A DNA stretch of 64,000 nt from Stomorhina lunata (GCA_933228675.1 OW121740.1:54018174-54082173); one strand, 5' to 3'; shown: positions 28,236 through 41,100, counted from the stretch's first letter. A program made the numbers and translations. Notes: a model not told the origin generated them from the sequence alone.

Positions 28236-28929
28236 CATTTTTTGCAACTTGTGCTAAACATTATTATTTTAAATTAAACACTTAATACAATATTAAAATA
28301 TTTCTACTTATTTTATTTATATATTTATTTAATAAGTAACAAAAATGTTAATGTTTTCATTAAAATTTTTTTTTATTACTTTTGGGGTGTGTTAAATTTA
28401 TGTAGTTAATTATTATGTTCATAGAATTGAACTATTCTTTAGTTCAAAGTTGTTTGCAAAAAAAATTTTAATTGTAATTAGTATTTGTTTTTTTATATTT
28501 TTTTAAGCAATTATTGTTAATGGATTTATTGGCTAAATTATCAGACTTAATGTTTTAATGTTCAATATATTTTTTTAGAATTTCAATTTTTATTAAAAGT
28601 ATGACTGGCTAAAATTCCTGAAGATTCTTCTCACCTGTGGTGGATTTAAGTAGTTTTTTAATAAACAAACCACATTTGTTGAGAATTTTATATAATATTT
28701 TTTGATGTTAAAAAATTAATTAGAGTTAAGAAATATCAATAAAATAAGTTAATTAAACTAAGGAATTTATAAATTGAATCGGCATCATGTTCATACATAT
28801 TATATAATGTTTCTCCTAAAAGTATACACCACTAGTCAACTTTAATAACATTTATAATTTCATGTTACCCAGCTCGGACGATTTATATCTGAAGCTAAGG
28901 GTCTAATCAGCCTATTCGTTATCAATTTT

Positions 28930-29000
28930 AAATTTTAAATATATTTTATTTCAAAAAAATTTGTGTAGCATACTTTTAGGATAATATATATTTAATTTAA
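28930..29000. mobile_element. fragment of GATATCGATCG-family MITE
   Basis: Only the part AAAAAAATTTGTGTAGCATAC followed by TTTTAGGATAAT is recognisable, matching the inner left end of the family. Confidence 0.45.
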
Positions 29001-29073
29001 AGGTTGTCAGTTCGAGTCGGGCTTAGGTTTAGGTCATAAATTAGTTTAAAAATTAAAGATTTTTGAATTAATA

Positions 29074-29857
29074 AAGAAAGGAAAGTGCTATAGTACGTCA
29101 AGCCCGACCATACGATACCCTTTACCACTAAGGTCAAAGGTGTTCTTTTTCTGTATAAAGACAAATTATTGCTAAATTTTGCCATCATAAAACATTTTCT
29201 CAAAACTTATATATTTAAGGTGTTTCCGCCATTTGGACTTATATGATAGATAGGGTCAAATGTAGACCAATATCTCGAAACTTGGCAAATTTATTACAGT
29301 TTTTACAAAAATGATGTATGCAAAAAATAAACTAAAAATTCTCATTATCTTCAGATTTATGAGCGTTTTAGAGATTTTTGTCTTATTTAGTGCGTTTGGA
29401 TAGAAGAGTTTGTATGGGAGCTATGGTCAAATGTGGACCGATTTGGTGCAGTGATTTTGGTTTACATAAGCAGTATTTGTTTTAAATTTTATGAAAAAAT
29501 ATTGATATTTGTGGCCAAAATATCAATTCCTGGAAGTGGAACCTATGGGAGGTACCATAAATATTGGACCGATTTTGACAATTTCAATAGCCATGATCCC
29601 ACTATCAATAAAATGATCTGTGCCAAATTCCATCAAATTATCTTTAGAATTGCGACCTGTACTTTGATTACATGGTTTACATGGGCCAGACAGCCATTCA
29701 GCCAGACGGACGGACTGACATCGCTAAATCGACTCCGAAAGTGATTCCAAGCCTATCGGTATACTAAAAGGTGGGTTTTAGATAAATATTTCTATGCCTT
29801 ACATACATCAGCATAAACTTATAATACTCTTTCCACCTATGGTGGTGAAGGGTATAA
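29074..29857 (+). mobile_element. mini-me-type element, copy 6
   Basis: From AAGAAAGGAAAGTGCTATAG to GGTGGTGAAGGGTATA. Interior landmarks present, including CAGACGGACGGACTGACATC. Open frames in it are short and have no homology that I recognise. Confidence 0.72.
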
Positions 29858-30075
29858 CTGTAATGGATAACTTCGTCTAACTGAGCCGATCATAAGGTCA
29901 CAGATAAACAAGTTAATGAATTTTGAGTAACAACATAATTCTCGTTTTCAATTTCGCTTAAGTGTTCAGTTAAATAGATGATCTACTGACATTTTAATAG
30001 TTGGTAAGACGGTGTTCTAACAAAGTCCGTAGCGTAGGCACAGAAATTGCTTCCAAACTTTTCAGTATTCCTATT

Positions 30076-30482
30076 CTACAAAAAGAAAGGGTATACGCAT
30101 TTGATCCCAAATCTGTTACATTTATTAATTAATGTAACAGACCAATTAATTGATCAAAAGAATGTGGAAAGTGAAGGTAGATGAAAACTGAAAAATATTT
30201 GTGTTTTGTTCAGTCCATAATTTACGCTTTCACTTTTGGTTTATGAACATAATTCTTAAAGATTTTGTTTGTAAAATAAGTAATAATGCGAGGTTTTCAA
30301 TCTATCAAAATTGGGGATACTCCTTCTGAAGAGATGGCCTAACCAACCATCGAAACGCGTCGAGGAATTTTGGTTTCTCCGCAAACATTTTTTGGCTTTT
30401 TATCAATAAATTGTTATGCTACATTAATATATAAATGTAACAGATTTGGGATCAAATGCGAATACTCTTTCTTTTTGAATAG
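30076..30482. mobile_element. 407-bp element with ~47-bp terminal inverted repeats
   Basis: Left end 30076-30122 (AAAAAGAAAGGGTATACGCA then TTTGATCCCAAATCTGTTAC) and right end 30434-30482 are inverted copies with about four differences. A short internal GTAACAG inverted copy lies next to the left end. No coding capacity. The target-site duplication is not clear. Confidence 0.75.
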
Positions 30483-30699
30483 TACATATTTACATGCCGA
30501 CTATTTTTAATTTTTTGATATTCCTATCTATTTAATTCAAAAATCCTAAATTTGCAAAATAGTGTACGAATTGAACCTAAGAACGTGTCGATTTCATATA
30601 CAATTTAAACATTTTAAAATATATAACGAAATTTTCTTCAAAATCTCATTAATTTCTAATTGAATCGAAGACTTCGGAACAAAAATTTTCATAAAATCA

Positions 30700-31026
30700 G
30701 GCGCAAAATCGCAGCATTCGCATTTCGATTGATATGTAAGGTATTTTAGAAATTTTTGTGTAGCCTACTTTAAGGATAATCTAAAGAATGTATAACATAT
30801 GAGGTTCACTACAAAAGTGTTGACAAGTACATATTTGGTTAATGTTCCCTGATAGTAAAATAATTTCATTTCAACTAAATGTTTTGACAAACAAACGGAT
30901 ATGTTTAGATATTTACTTTTATTAAATTTCTTTAAAAATGAATTATTTTTTGAAGATCCCTAAGGTATGTTATACAATTTTTGCTTATAAGTCTGAGTTT
31001 TCGATCGATATCGAATGCGGCGATTG
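30700..31026. mobile_element. MITE of the GATATCGATCG family
   Basis: Left end GCGCAAAATCGCAGCATTCG (diverged), right end GATCGATATCGAATGCGGCG. Middle has AACAAACGGATATGTTTAG, as in the 16061/34600 subfamily reversed. Confidence 0.72.
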
Positions 31027-31429
31027 TGTAAACTAACTATTGTCGAAAAAGTCGATTTTGAATATCATTTGGTTGACCGACTAAAAGTTTTAATCGACTC
31101 GGATTTTGTAATTCAGCTTTGTTTTCGGGTTATGGTACGCTTAGCCTATCAAATTTTGTTTAAAATCTGCTCCGATTTAAATATTTTGCTACCAAAGGGC
31201 AGCTTTATATTTTTGTATAATTGGAGACGCTAGAATTAAAATTTGATTTGCATAAAGCCCCAAGAGTAAGATATGAGAATCTTGAACAAAATTGTAAGGA
31301 CTGTAAAAAGATCTACAAGATAAATATCAAACTATGTCAGAGATGGAACTTTATAAATTATTACTTGTTAATATGAGATAAAACTATAAAAGGACCAAAG
31401 AGTTAGATATAAGCTTATATAAACACCGT

Positions 31430-31790
31430 AAATTTTTTCATAAAAAATGTACAGAAAATTTGTGACATCGTAAATTGTTCTATAGAAAATTAGTGATATC
31501 GTAAATGTTTTTATAGAAAATTTGAAATATGGTTAATTTTCTATAGAAAATTTGTGGAATAGTAAATTTTTCTATAGAAAATTTGTGAAATAGTAAATTT
31601 TTCTATAGAAAATTTGTGATATCGTAAATTTTTATACATAAGATTTGTGATATTGTAAATTTTTCCTTAGAAAATTGGTAATATCGCAAATTTTACTACA
31701 GAAAATTTTTCTATATAAAATTTATGATATCTTAAATTTTTCCTTAGAAAATTTGTGATATCTTAAATTTTTCTATAGAAAATTAAAAAA
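31430..31790. repeat. small 31-bp satellite array
   Basis: About eleven units of the same TTTTTCTATAGAAAATTTGTG-type satellite as at 10450-13060. Its right edge runs directly into the 3' half of a MITE (31812-32005) whose 5' half is missing. Confidence 0.9.
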
Positions 31791-31811
31791 AAAATTAAAG
31801 AACTTATATAT

Positions 31812-32005
31812 CAAAAGTTCCCTAATAGTAAAAGAGTTTCATTTAAACTAAATGTTTTGACAAACAAAAGGATATGTTTCGATATAACATTTTATTGAAT
31901 TTTTTGTAAAATAAATTATTTTGAGAATCCCTAAGGTATGTTACACAATATTTGCTTAAAACTCTGAGTTTTCGGTCGAAAACGAACACCGCAATTTGGC
32001 CCCAG
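31812..32005. mobile_element. half MITE of the GATATCGATCG family
   Basis: Right half only: TTCCCTAATAGTAAAAGAG to CCGCAATTTGGCCCCAG. Its missing left half coincides with the end of the 31-bp satellite array at 31430-31790. Confidence 0.7.
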
Positions 32006-32015
32006 AGTTGAAATG

Positions 32016-32400
32016 GTTGTTGTTGTTGTTGTTGTAACAGCTCTAACATTTAAAATTTTACAATTTTGTTAGAAAATCTGTTAGAAGATCAATGCCAAGA
32101 AATTATGCTACTTCCATTGGATGAATCCACAAATCCTCAGAAATAAGTGAAGTAGGGTTGGCGGTACTGTTGAAAATGGTGGTATAATGAGGACCCTGTC
32201 CACAAGCTGGTCATACGTTGGGAACGACACGGTCTATGCGGGACCAAAACATGTTTAATCTGTTGCTCCATACCGATCTCAGTTAAGCCAGAACGACTCT
32301 TGTCTTCCGCGGCAAGTTCTTTTCTTCTTCTGCTATAGGCGGTGGGCGACCTCCTAATACAACATACATGCGTTAACCTCAAATCGCGGAGTTGGTGGTG
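32016..32400. other. unidentified interspersed-repeat-like segment after a GTT tract
   Basis: Starts with GTTGTTGTTGTTGTTGTAAC, a string commonly seen at the edges of dipteran retroelements, followed by ~300 bp of less AT-rich sequence with an 81-codon minus-strand open frame (32137-32382) rich in Arg and Ser. No domain is recognised; I treat it as an element fragment, not a gene. Confidence 0.35.
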
Positions 32401-33173
32401 TCTCTATGAATGTTGTTTAATAAAATGATACTATTTAAAGCCCCACGACCCAAAGATAGGACTAGTAAGAAGGAAGCTTTATATAGAATTTGGTGCCTTC
32501 TTTAAAGTTTCCGATTTTGCCACTGATTTTAAGAAATCGGCTAATTTTTACAGACAACCGCTACCGTTTGCAATAAAACAATAGTACTTTTTACCAATAT
32601 AAAACTTTTTCAGAAAAAGTACTTTTTTAAGAAAAAATAATATTTTATAAAATAACTGAATGTTTTAAGAATAATAGTAGTAGAAGGAAGGAAAAAAAGT
32701 ACCTTTTATTACTATTACTAATAAGAAAAAGTACTTTTCTCTTGATGATATTGGTAATATTTTTAAAGTATGATAAAAAAAACATCATTTCATTTTTCTT
32801 CCAAATGAATAAAATTAGTAGGGGAACTTTAGTTTTAAGGAAAATTCCCCTCAATTTAATATTTCTGATTTCTGGCAAATAAATTGTATTTTTTATTAAA
32901 ATTATGTTAATTTTAAAGATACTCAGTCATCACCACCTGTTTAGCAGGAAATTAAGAAAATTTAAAAAATTATTTTTATATATAAATTTAAATATAAAAT
33001 CAAACCATATAAGATGCAGAGAATGTACAATGATGACGTTAATAATTGTCACAATGACACATTGTGATGACATATTAAAAATCGAATAAATTGAAATTTT
33101 ATTAATAAGAAATTTTTAAAAACAACAAAAAAAATAAAATCAAATTTTTGATCAAACTTTCTGAAGAAATAAA
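32401..33173. other. no gene seen; several GTAC palindromes
   Basis: Contains AGTACTTTTT/AAAAAGTACTTTTT at 32584-32740, the same motif that dominates 59860-63600, and a small stem TCACAATG-ACA-CATTGTGA at 33049-33067. No coding sequence recognised. Confidence 0.4.
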
Positions 33174-33655
33174 TGTGTCATATGTGATTGGGATTTTTAG
33201 ATGATTTGAGTAAATTGGATAAAAAAAAATGCCCCTCAAAAAATTAAAAAAAAATACTTTTAATTAATTTTTAGAATTTTATATTTTTAAATATGTATGA
33301 AATATTTGTAAATTTTTATAAATATAGAAATTTACGTATTTTTCTATATTAATTTCCGCATTTAAATATTTTTTTTTATTTTATTTCAAATTCGGAGTCA
33401 TCCAAAAAAGTAATGCTGTGTCATAAGTGATTGGGATTTTTAGATGATTTGAGTAAATTGGATAAAAAAAATGCCCCTCAAAAAATTAAAAAAATACTTT
33501 TAATTAATTTTTAGAATTTTATAATTTTAAATATGTATGAAATATTTGTAAATTTTTATAAATATAGAAATTTACGTATTTGTCTATATTAATTTCCGCA
33601 TTTAAATATTTTTTTTATTTTATTTCAAATTTGGAGTCATCCAAAAAAGTAAGTG
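33174..33655. repeat. 243-bp direct tandem duplication
   Basis: GTGATTGGGATTTTTAGATG at 33184 and 33427, and GGAGTCATCCAAAAAAGTAA near 33391 and 33632. Two units, near-identical, AT-rich, non-coding. Confidence 0.92.
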
Positions 33656-34597
33656 CCCTTAAAACTGTGGGATCATAAAGTCCAAATATATTTGAAAAAA
33701 AAAAAAACAAAAACATGACAATAAACTGTCAAAAATGACATACAAATATCTTTGGTTATAATTTAATATTCGTAGATAATTTGTTATTTGATGGCCTTTT
33801 TTGTCTTTAGTTAAAAAAAACAAAGTGATCGTAAAAATATTGATTGGTTTTATCGTTTTTGCTATTGTTTTCGATTGTTTGTTTTTCTATAATTATTTTT
33901 AATTATTGTGTTAACATTTTGTATCACATTTAATTAAATAATTTGTTAATTATATTCAAAAACATGCAAACTATAACAATTAACATTAAATGGAAAACTG
34001 GTTTCTTTTAATTGGCAAATACAATGAAAGCATAAACATATAAAGCAAAAGCCTTAAGGTATGCTTTACATTTTGGAAAAAAAAACTGTTCATGGCTATT
34101 CAAGTGTGTTTGCTTAAGTGAAAGGGGATAAAAGTGGATACAAATTTTACAGTTTGCATGAAGGATTAGAAGACATTAAGAAAATTGATGCTGCTGCGGC
34201 CATAGTCAAAACTTAATGCCACTAATGAGTCTTAATATTTTTATATTTGTTAATATTTGATTGATAAAAAATCATAAGTAATTACTTTAATTTTTAAAAA
34301 GTGAAATTGCAAAAATTCAATGATTGCTTTAAAACCGCAAAATAATAAATTTATTCTGAGAAAAAATTCACACTGAGTTAATCAAAAGAATATATGAATT
34401 AAGTATTTTATAAATGTACTTAATTCACAATTTTTAGAATTTCATTAATTTTAAGCTATAAATACATTTTAAGACTAAAAATACTATTTTGCTATGAAAT
34501 AGACAAATTATTAATTTCTGTTATTGTTGTTACATACAATAAGTAAAAGTACATATTTATGTTTATAATTTAAATTTTAATTTACTACACAAATAAT
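33656..34597. other. no gene seen
   Basis: AT-rich without recognisable structure. Confidence 0.35.
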
Positions 34598-34918
34598 CTT
34601 TGGCCAAATCGTCGCATTCGATATTGACCTAAAACTTAGACCTTTAAGCAAATATTATGTAACATACCTTAGGGATTTTCAAAAAAAGTTATTTTTCAAA
34701 AAGTTAAATAAAATTTAATATCTAAACATATCCGTTTGTATTTTAAAACATTTAGTTCAAATGAAATTCATTTACTATCGGGGAACTTTTGACAAATAAG
34801 TTACAATGTAGTGAACCTTATATGTTATATATTATTTAGATTATCTCAAAAGTATGCTATAAAAATGTTTCTGAAATATCTTACATGTCGATCGATATTG
34901 AATGCGGGGTTTGGCCAT
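34598..34918. mobile_element. MITE of the GATATCGATCG family, complete copy
   Basis: Left end TTGGCCAAATCGTCGCATTC, right end GAATGCGGGGTTTGGCC. Uninterrupted interior used here as the reference for the split copy at 26461-27113. Confidence 0.78.
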
Positions 34919-35729
34919 GTTTTGAAATCTAAACTATTGGCCACATTGGGAACCCGGAAATATAGAAAGATTTCTAGACTAAGCATGACTTAAAACCGGG
35001 TATATGCGGCAGTCTTCACAAATTATACTTTTTATTCTCACACATATAGAGAACAAAACGTATTAGACACAATCACAATAACAGTATGAGCTTTGCGAAC
35101 GCCGTACAGTGGTTCAGAATCATTTTTCATTTGCCCATACTCTATAACTTTTTAACTAATAAAGATTTTGTGGTCGTTGAGTAGTTGTATTCAATAGATA
35201 ACATCTTAAGCTTTTATCAAGTTTAAGTTTAAGTAAGATCTGTACAGCGGATGTAAAGAAAATTTAAGCTTAAACTTCAATTTTCAATCAGTAATTCCGT
35301 TTCAGATATGCCCACTTCCTCTTAACCGATTTGGCTCAAATTTGGGCCACAAGCCAATCATGGATGATAATATAATATTTTGTTATCTTTAGGTTGGTCC
35401 CAATTTCCATTGAGGTATTTTCCGTATTTTCATTAGAATGGCCCAAATGGAATAAAAATTGAAAATTTTAATTTTTGAAGTCGAATATCTTTAAAACCAT
35501 AAGAGATAGGATATGCCTGTCTTAACGTTTTTTATAGATCTTGACTTACGTATAAGATTCTTTAAATCGGCTGGGAAATGACAATTACATATCGTTTTAA
35601 GTGATTTATGAGTCCAATACTCCCAACACTTCTGCTATATGCACATAAAATTACTTTAAAATCCGCCGAACGGTTTAGAAGTTGTGGACTTATTTTAATT
35701 ATATTTTTTCACTATCCCACGTTGCCAGA
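34919..35729. other. no gene seen
   Basis: Slightly less AT-rich; short phrases such as CCGATTTGGCTCAAATTTGG resemble old repeat sequence. No gene or element boundary established. Confidence 0.3.
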
Positions 35730-35737
35730 TACTTACA

Positions 35738-35931
35738 GTACGTTTACACACGTAGGTGACTTGTTACAAGTTGTGTATACGTATTCTTCTGTCATGCAAG
35801 TAAAAAAATCACTGGCAATCAAAATCGCTTGCAAGTGAGCCTACAACTTGCAGAAGTATGATTGTGTTAGTAAAAAAAATATAAATGTATTGAGCTTTTT
35901 TTACTTGCACTTGCATGTGTAAATGCCGTGT
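35738..35931. mobile_element. 194-bp MITE with perfect 8-bp target duplication
   Basis: TACTTACA occurs at 35730-35737 and 35932-35939. Inside, the ends GTACGTTTACACACGTAGGT and (reversed) ACACGGCATTTACACATGCA are imperfect inverted repeats. An 8-bp target duplication is typical of hAT-type transposons. The interior has several ACTTGCAAG-like half-palindromes. Confidence 0.6.
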
Positions 35932-36014
35932 TACTTACATGGCCTATATTTACAAGAGGTTAAGGTCAAAAACCGAACATATTTCAGAATTCCATGCGCT
36001 TCGTAGGCCAAGAT

Positions 36015-36190
36015 TTGGAAGGTTTTCCTCTACTTGGTCTTTCCATGGACGTTTTTCTTGGTCTTTCCATTGGGGGGCCATTTTTATTCTTATTTTAAAT
36101 TTGAAAGGTTTTCCTCTAATTGGTCTTCCCATGGACGTTTCGGACGTTCTATTCTGACATTAGGCGGCCGTTTTTATTCTAATTTAAGCT
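36015..36190. repeat. degenerate two-unit repeat, ~88 bp
   Basis: AAGGTTTTCCTCTACTTGGT / AAGGTTTTCCTCTAATTGGT with CATGGACGTTT after each, offset about 88 bp, and GGGCCATTTTTATTCT / GGCCGTTTTTATTCT following. Origin unknown. Confidence 0.7.
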
Positions 36191-36899
36191 TTTTAATAGT
36201 AACTGTTTTTTCCGGGAGTGGGTTACTAGCCCGACGTCCTAACCCATATTTTTATAGTCACATGTTATCTCACTACATTAACGTAGTTTAACGAGTGATA
36301 CCCCAAGGAGGTCAGTGTTCACAGTTGAGATGAAGGATAACCATGATAAGTCTGGGCTTACCAAGTTAAGACCAATCAGAACCGTTGCTTGGTATTCAAT
36401 ATCCCCTACATCAATGAGCATTATTGTTCAAAAATTAGATAAATTTTTCAGAAAGGGTCTCTCAGATAATTAGTTCAATGATCCATTAAGAGGCGCAATG
36501 ATAGAAAAAGGTCTTTTTCTTCTCAACATTAAAACAACTTCTTCGAAAGTCATTGAACCACATATTGATATCCTAAAAAGCTACGAAAAGACGCAGTGTT
36601 TTGTTACAATCATAATTAGGTCTGAATATGTAGTTCGGTTAGTCTGATAAGACCAATATAAAAAAATATTGTCATATTTCCGATTTGCAGACTAACTCCG
36701 TCATATATATATATTCATCAATATCCTTCCTACTAGGGTGATCCAGGTTTGATAAAATGTTGCAAATATGTTTCTTTATCTGGGTACCGAGGAGAGTTCT
36801 ATAGTGTAATATCTCACCATCTTAGTGAGAGATGATGTGTTAAAGCGGATGTCTTGAAGACAAATGATGGAAATCGTATGGCGCCCTGTATATGGCTGT

Positions 36900-37020
36900 T
36901 ATTTTGGGCCACAGAATAATGCAAGGTTCAGTAAGCTTGAATACAATTCCCTTGCTTTAGACCACTTTCTGCTCCGACTTATATCCATCTGTGTATACCT
37001 CTAAGCTAATTATCAAAAGT
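36900..37020 (-). pseudogene. possible LINE RNase H remnant
   Basis: On the minus strand the sequence reads YTDGYKSEQKVV, similar to the TDGSK motif that starts LINE RNase H domains, followed by a broken frame. The stretch 36300-37020 is less AT-rich than its surroundings, as for the LINE at 24290. The match is short. Confidence 0.35.
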
Positions 37021-37678
37021 GTTTTTTCTTCCCGAGATATTCGCAGTACAATATTGTCGTGGAAAATGCAAGGGTTAGATCATGCCTCGGTAGCGCCTAA
37101 AATGGTTGTCGAACTGTAATCGAATTTAGCAATTAATTTAATCGAGAGCTTTATTAACATACAAAACGTGCCTTAGAAATAATTAAATGAAAAGCGTTAA
37201 TAATTGCCGAAATGAGCCATTAAATTTACTGGGTGCTTAATTTGCATAGCAAAAAGTGCCTTACAAAATTCAGTCCTATGATGTTATAATTTTTTAAACG
37301 AAATGCACTAACTATTCTTGCAGAGTTCAGACCGCCAGACAAGAGCATGGGCTTGAAAATTATCTCGAAGAGCCAGTTGAAATTAGAAAAATACAACATA
37401 AAATAGTGTTGCATACTTCAAGAATGTTTCGGAAAAAGATTATTCTGCAATTAAGTTAAATTAGAAAGAACATGAGACGAAATAAATTTTTTACACAACC
37501 TATAATTTAATCTAGTCAATAGCCATAATTCGGCTTCAGGTGTGTCAAATTTCAAGATATGAGAGATTTTTTCCAAATTTTGTTGCATACTTTGAGGATG
37601 TTCCATATAAATAATACCCTAAATTTTCTTGATAAAATCTCTAAAACTAATAATTTTCTTTTCCTTTCTTCCTCCCAG
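37021..37678. other. region just upstream of the first visible AdamTS-A exon
   Basis: AT-rich; ends in the polypyrimidine tract TTTTCCTTTCTTCCTCCCAG (37659-37678), read as the acceptor of a 5' intron. Fragments such as GTTGCATACTTTGAGGATG (37582-37600) resemble inner ends of the GATATCGATCG MITE family. No promoter is visible here. Confidence 0.45.
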
Positions 37679-37732
37679 CTCGTCCTTAAGAAAACTTGTG
37701 AATGGTGGTTCTATAGAAATAAGTGCAGCAAC

Positions 37733-38105
37733 ATGTCGACGCATTGGAAACAGAACGCATTTTTAATACTCACCACCTGCATTTTAATATTTTTGGGTTT
37801 AATTATTTTCTTTTGCCTGCCCGTGAACAATGATGCCACCAGCAGCAGCAGCAGTAGCACGAAAACATTAACAGAATTGCCACATAATCCAAATAATTGG
37901 ACGACAATAACGACGACATCAATAGCGCCGATAAGTGATAGTAGTGAAACGTCTACGACGAGTAATAGTCATAATGGACTTCATAATAATAATAATGATC
38001 ATGATTATGGTGGGAATAGTGATGATCGTCTATTCGATATCACCGAAATCACCACCTACACAAATCATACGTTTGAGGGCGATGATGATTGGATTATAGA
38101 AGATG
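37733..38105 (+). CDS. AdamTS-A: AdamTS-A exon 1 (first visible coding exon): N-terminal hydrophobic segment and acidic linker
   Basis: Start chosen at ATG 37733 because its context AGCAACATG fits the dipteran start consensus and it directly precedes a 22-residue hydrophobic stretch (residues 9-30), which could be a signal peptide or a type II signal anchor. A good acceptor (pyrimidine tract then CAG, AG at 37677-37678) lies 54 bases upstream and that stretch is open in the same frame, so the physical exon probably starts at 37679 and extra upstream coding sequence cannot be excluded. The rest is low-complexity Ser/Thr/Asn/Asp-rich sequence. Donor GTAAGT at 38106, phase 1. Confidence 0.88.
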
Positions 38106-41100
38106 GTAAGTCGTAGGTTAAGTTATGTTCAAAAGTTATAATTTTGAAGATGGATTTATCAGAACTCTATAAAATGGGAAATTTTAGAAAGGAAGTTTCG
38201 TTTAACTGAGACTTAAGGTCCTAATTCTTACTTAATTTTGACCCTGATCAAAATCGCCTCATTCGATACATACCAATATCTAAGATATTTTAGAAAAATT
38301 TGGTAGTATACTTTTAGGATAATCTTTTATTTTAAGATAATCTTTTAAGATAAATTTAAGATAATCTATTAGAATAAATTTAGAACCACCTAAAAGTATA
38401 CCACACAAATTTTTTGATTATCAAATGACGAAGTTATGCTTTAGATTTTTAATATTCTAGGAGTATCTTCAAACTAAAATTTTTCGAATTTATTATTTTC
38501 TTTTTTCCAGATGATATTGAAAATGATATTGACGATATTAATAATAGTATACCAGAAGAATTAACCAGTGATTTTGTAACACCGATTAAAGTTCATAATT
38601 TTAGTTTAAATGCCGATGATTTATTATATGAATCAAAGAGAAATCTAAATACTCCTAATAATAACAATAATGGTAAGTAAATCAAAGTGGAAAATCAAAG
38701 TCAATTCACAAGGTATCGTATGAGTTGTATATCCTATATATCATACGAGATCTTTATTAAAGCAATCTAAAGCACACAAAAATGTATACCTTCAATAACG
38801 CTTTAATAACTTATGTTTGACTTTAAGAGTTACTACTTATACGACATCTTATGAATTGAACAATTATTTCACAGTGGGGCGCTTTATATTGCTTTATTTT
38901 GTGGCTTCTTCAGGAAAATTCATTAATCTTAAAATTTGTTATCTTTTTCCTTAGATTATTTTTCCGCATTTAGTATAACGGGTACATTTCGCAGCAAATC
39001 TAGTCAAATCTGGGATCCTCACCCGGAATATATGTTCAATGCATTTGGCCATCAATTGCATTTAGTTTTACATCAAGATACCTCATTTATACCACCAAAA
39101 ACATTTAGGGTAAGAATTTAAATAAATTTTATAAAAATTTAAATATCGTAAATTTGCCATATCGTAAATTTTTCTTAAGAAAAATTTATGATAATGATAA
39201 CTTTTCTAAATAAACTTTAATGTGATATAAGTTATGACAAATTTGCTTATGACATTTGTATGATATTGTATATTTTTCTTCATTTTTTTTTAAATTTACA
39301 ATAGATATATTTTTTATAAAAAATTTTTAATATCGTAAATTTTTTCATGAAAAATTTTTACGATATCGTAAATTTTTCTATGAAAAATTTTTACGATTAT
39401 GTATATTTTTCTATGAAAAATTTTCACGTTTCTATCGAAAATTTTTACGATATCGTAAATTTTTCTATAGAAATTTTTTTCGATATCGTAAATTTTCTAT
39501 AGAAAATGTTTATGATGTAGAAATTTTTTTCTATAGCCAATTTTTACGACATCGTAAATTTTTGTAAAGAACATTTTTACAATATCGTAAATTTTTTAAA
39601 GAAAATTTTTACGATATTGTAAATTTGTTAAAGAAAATTTTTACGATATTGTAAATTTTTCTAAAGAAAATGTTTACGATATTATAAATTTTTCTATAGA
39701 TATTATTATGATGTCGTAAATTTTCCTCTAGACAATTTTTACGATATCGTAAAGAAAATGTTTATGATATAGTAAATTTTTAAAAAAAATTTTTACGATA
39801 TTGTATTTTTACGATATCGTAAATTTTTCTAAAGAAAATTTTTACGATATGGTAAATTTTTCTATAGAAAATTTTTACGATATGGTAAATTTTTCTATAG
39901 AAAATTTTTACGAATTCGTAAATTTTTCTATAGAAAATTTTTACGATATCATAAAATTTTTTTTTATAAAAAAATTTTTACGATATAGTAAATATTTTTA
40001 TCTAAAAAATTTTTGTGATATCGTAAATTTTTCTATGAAAAATTTTTACGTTTCTATCGAAAATTTTAACGATATCGTAAAGTTTTCTATAGAAAAATTT
40101 TACGCTATCATAAATTTTTCTATAAAAAATTTTTATAATGTCGTAATTTTTTCTATAGACAATTTTTACGATATCGAAAATTTGTTAAAGAAAATTTTTC
40201 CAACATTGAATACTTTTACGATATCGTAAATTTTTCTATAGAAAAATTGTATCGTAAATTTTTATAAAAAATTTGTACGATATCGTAAATTTTTTTATAA
40301 AAAATTTTTATTTTTCTATGAAAAATTTGTACGATATCGTTAAATTTTTTAAAGAAAATTGTTACAATATCGTACATTTTTCTATGGAAATTTTTACGAT
40401 ATCGTAAATTTTTCTATACAAAATTTTTACGAATTCGTAAATTTTTCTATAGAAAATTTTTACGATATCATAAAATTTTCTCTATAAAATTTGTGCGATC
40501 TCTTAAAATTTTCTATAGAAAATTTTTACGATATCATAAATTTTTCTGTAGAAAATTTTTACGATATTGTAAATTTTTAAAAGAAAATTTTTACGATATT
40601 TAAAACTTTTATTCTTTTTACGATATGGTAAATTTTTCTATAAAAAATTTTTACGATATCATAAATTTTCCTATAGAAAAATTTTACGATATCGTAAAAA
40701 TTTTCTATAGAAAAATTTTACGATATCGTAAAAATTTTCTATAGAAAAATTTTACGATATCGTAAAAATTTTCTATAGAAAAATTTTACGATATCGTAAA
40801 AATTTTCTATAGAAAAATTTTACGATATCGTAAAAATTTTCTATAGAAAAATTTTACGATATCGTAAAAATTTTCTATAGAAAATTTTTACGATATAATA
40901 AAATTTCTATAGAAAATTTTTACAATATCGTAAATTTTTCTGTAGAAAATTTTTACGATACTGTAAATTTTTTTATAAAAAATTTTTTATGATATCGTAA
41001 ATTTTTAATATCTTAAATTTTTCTATAGAAAATTTTTACGATTTTAAGGATATAGTATTTTTTTCGAGAAAATTTAACCGATATCGTAAATTTTTCAAAT

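Noticed and set aside
38873..38890. CACAGTGGGGCGC in intron 2 as the left end of a transposon carrying the intron 3 satellite
   Set aside because: No CCCACTGTG partner is found after the array, and exon 3 would lie inside the element.
39801..40229. 142-codon frame of repeated (V/I)NFSIENFYD
   Set aside because: Product of the 31-34 bp satellite where the unit length happens to stay a multiple of three; inside intron 3.
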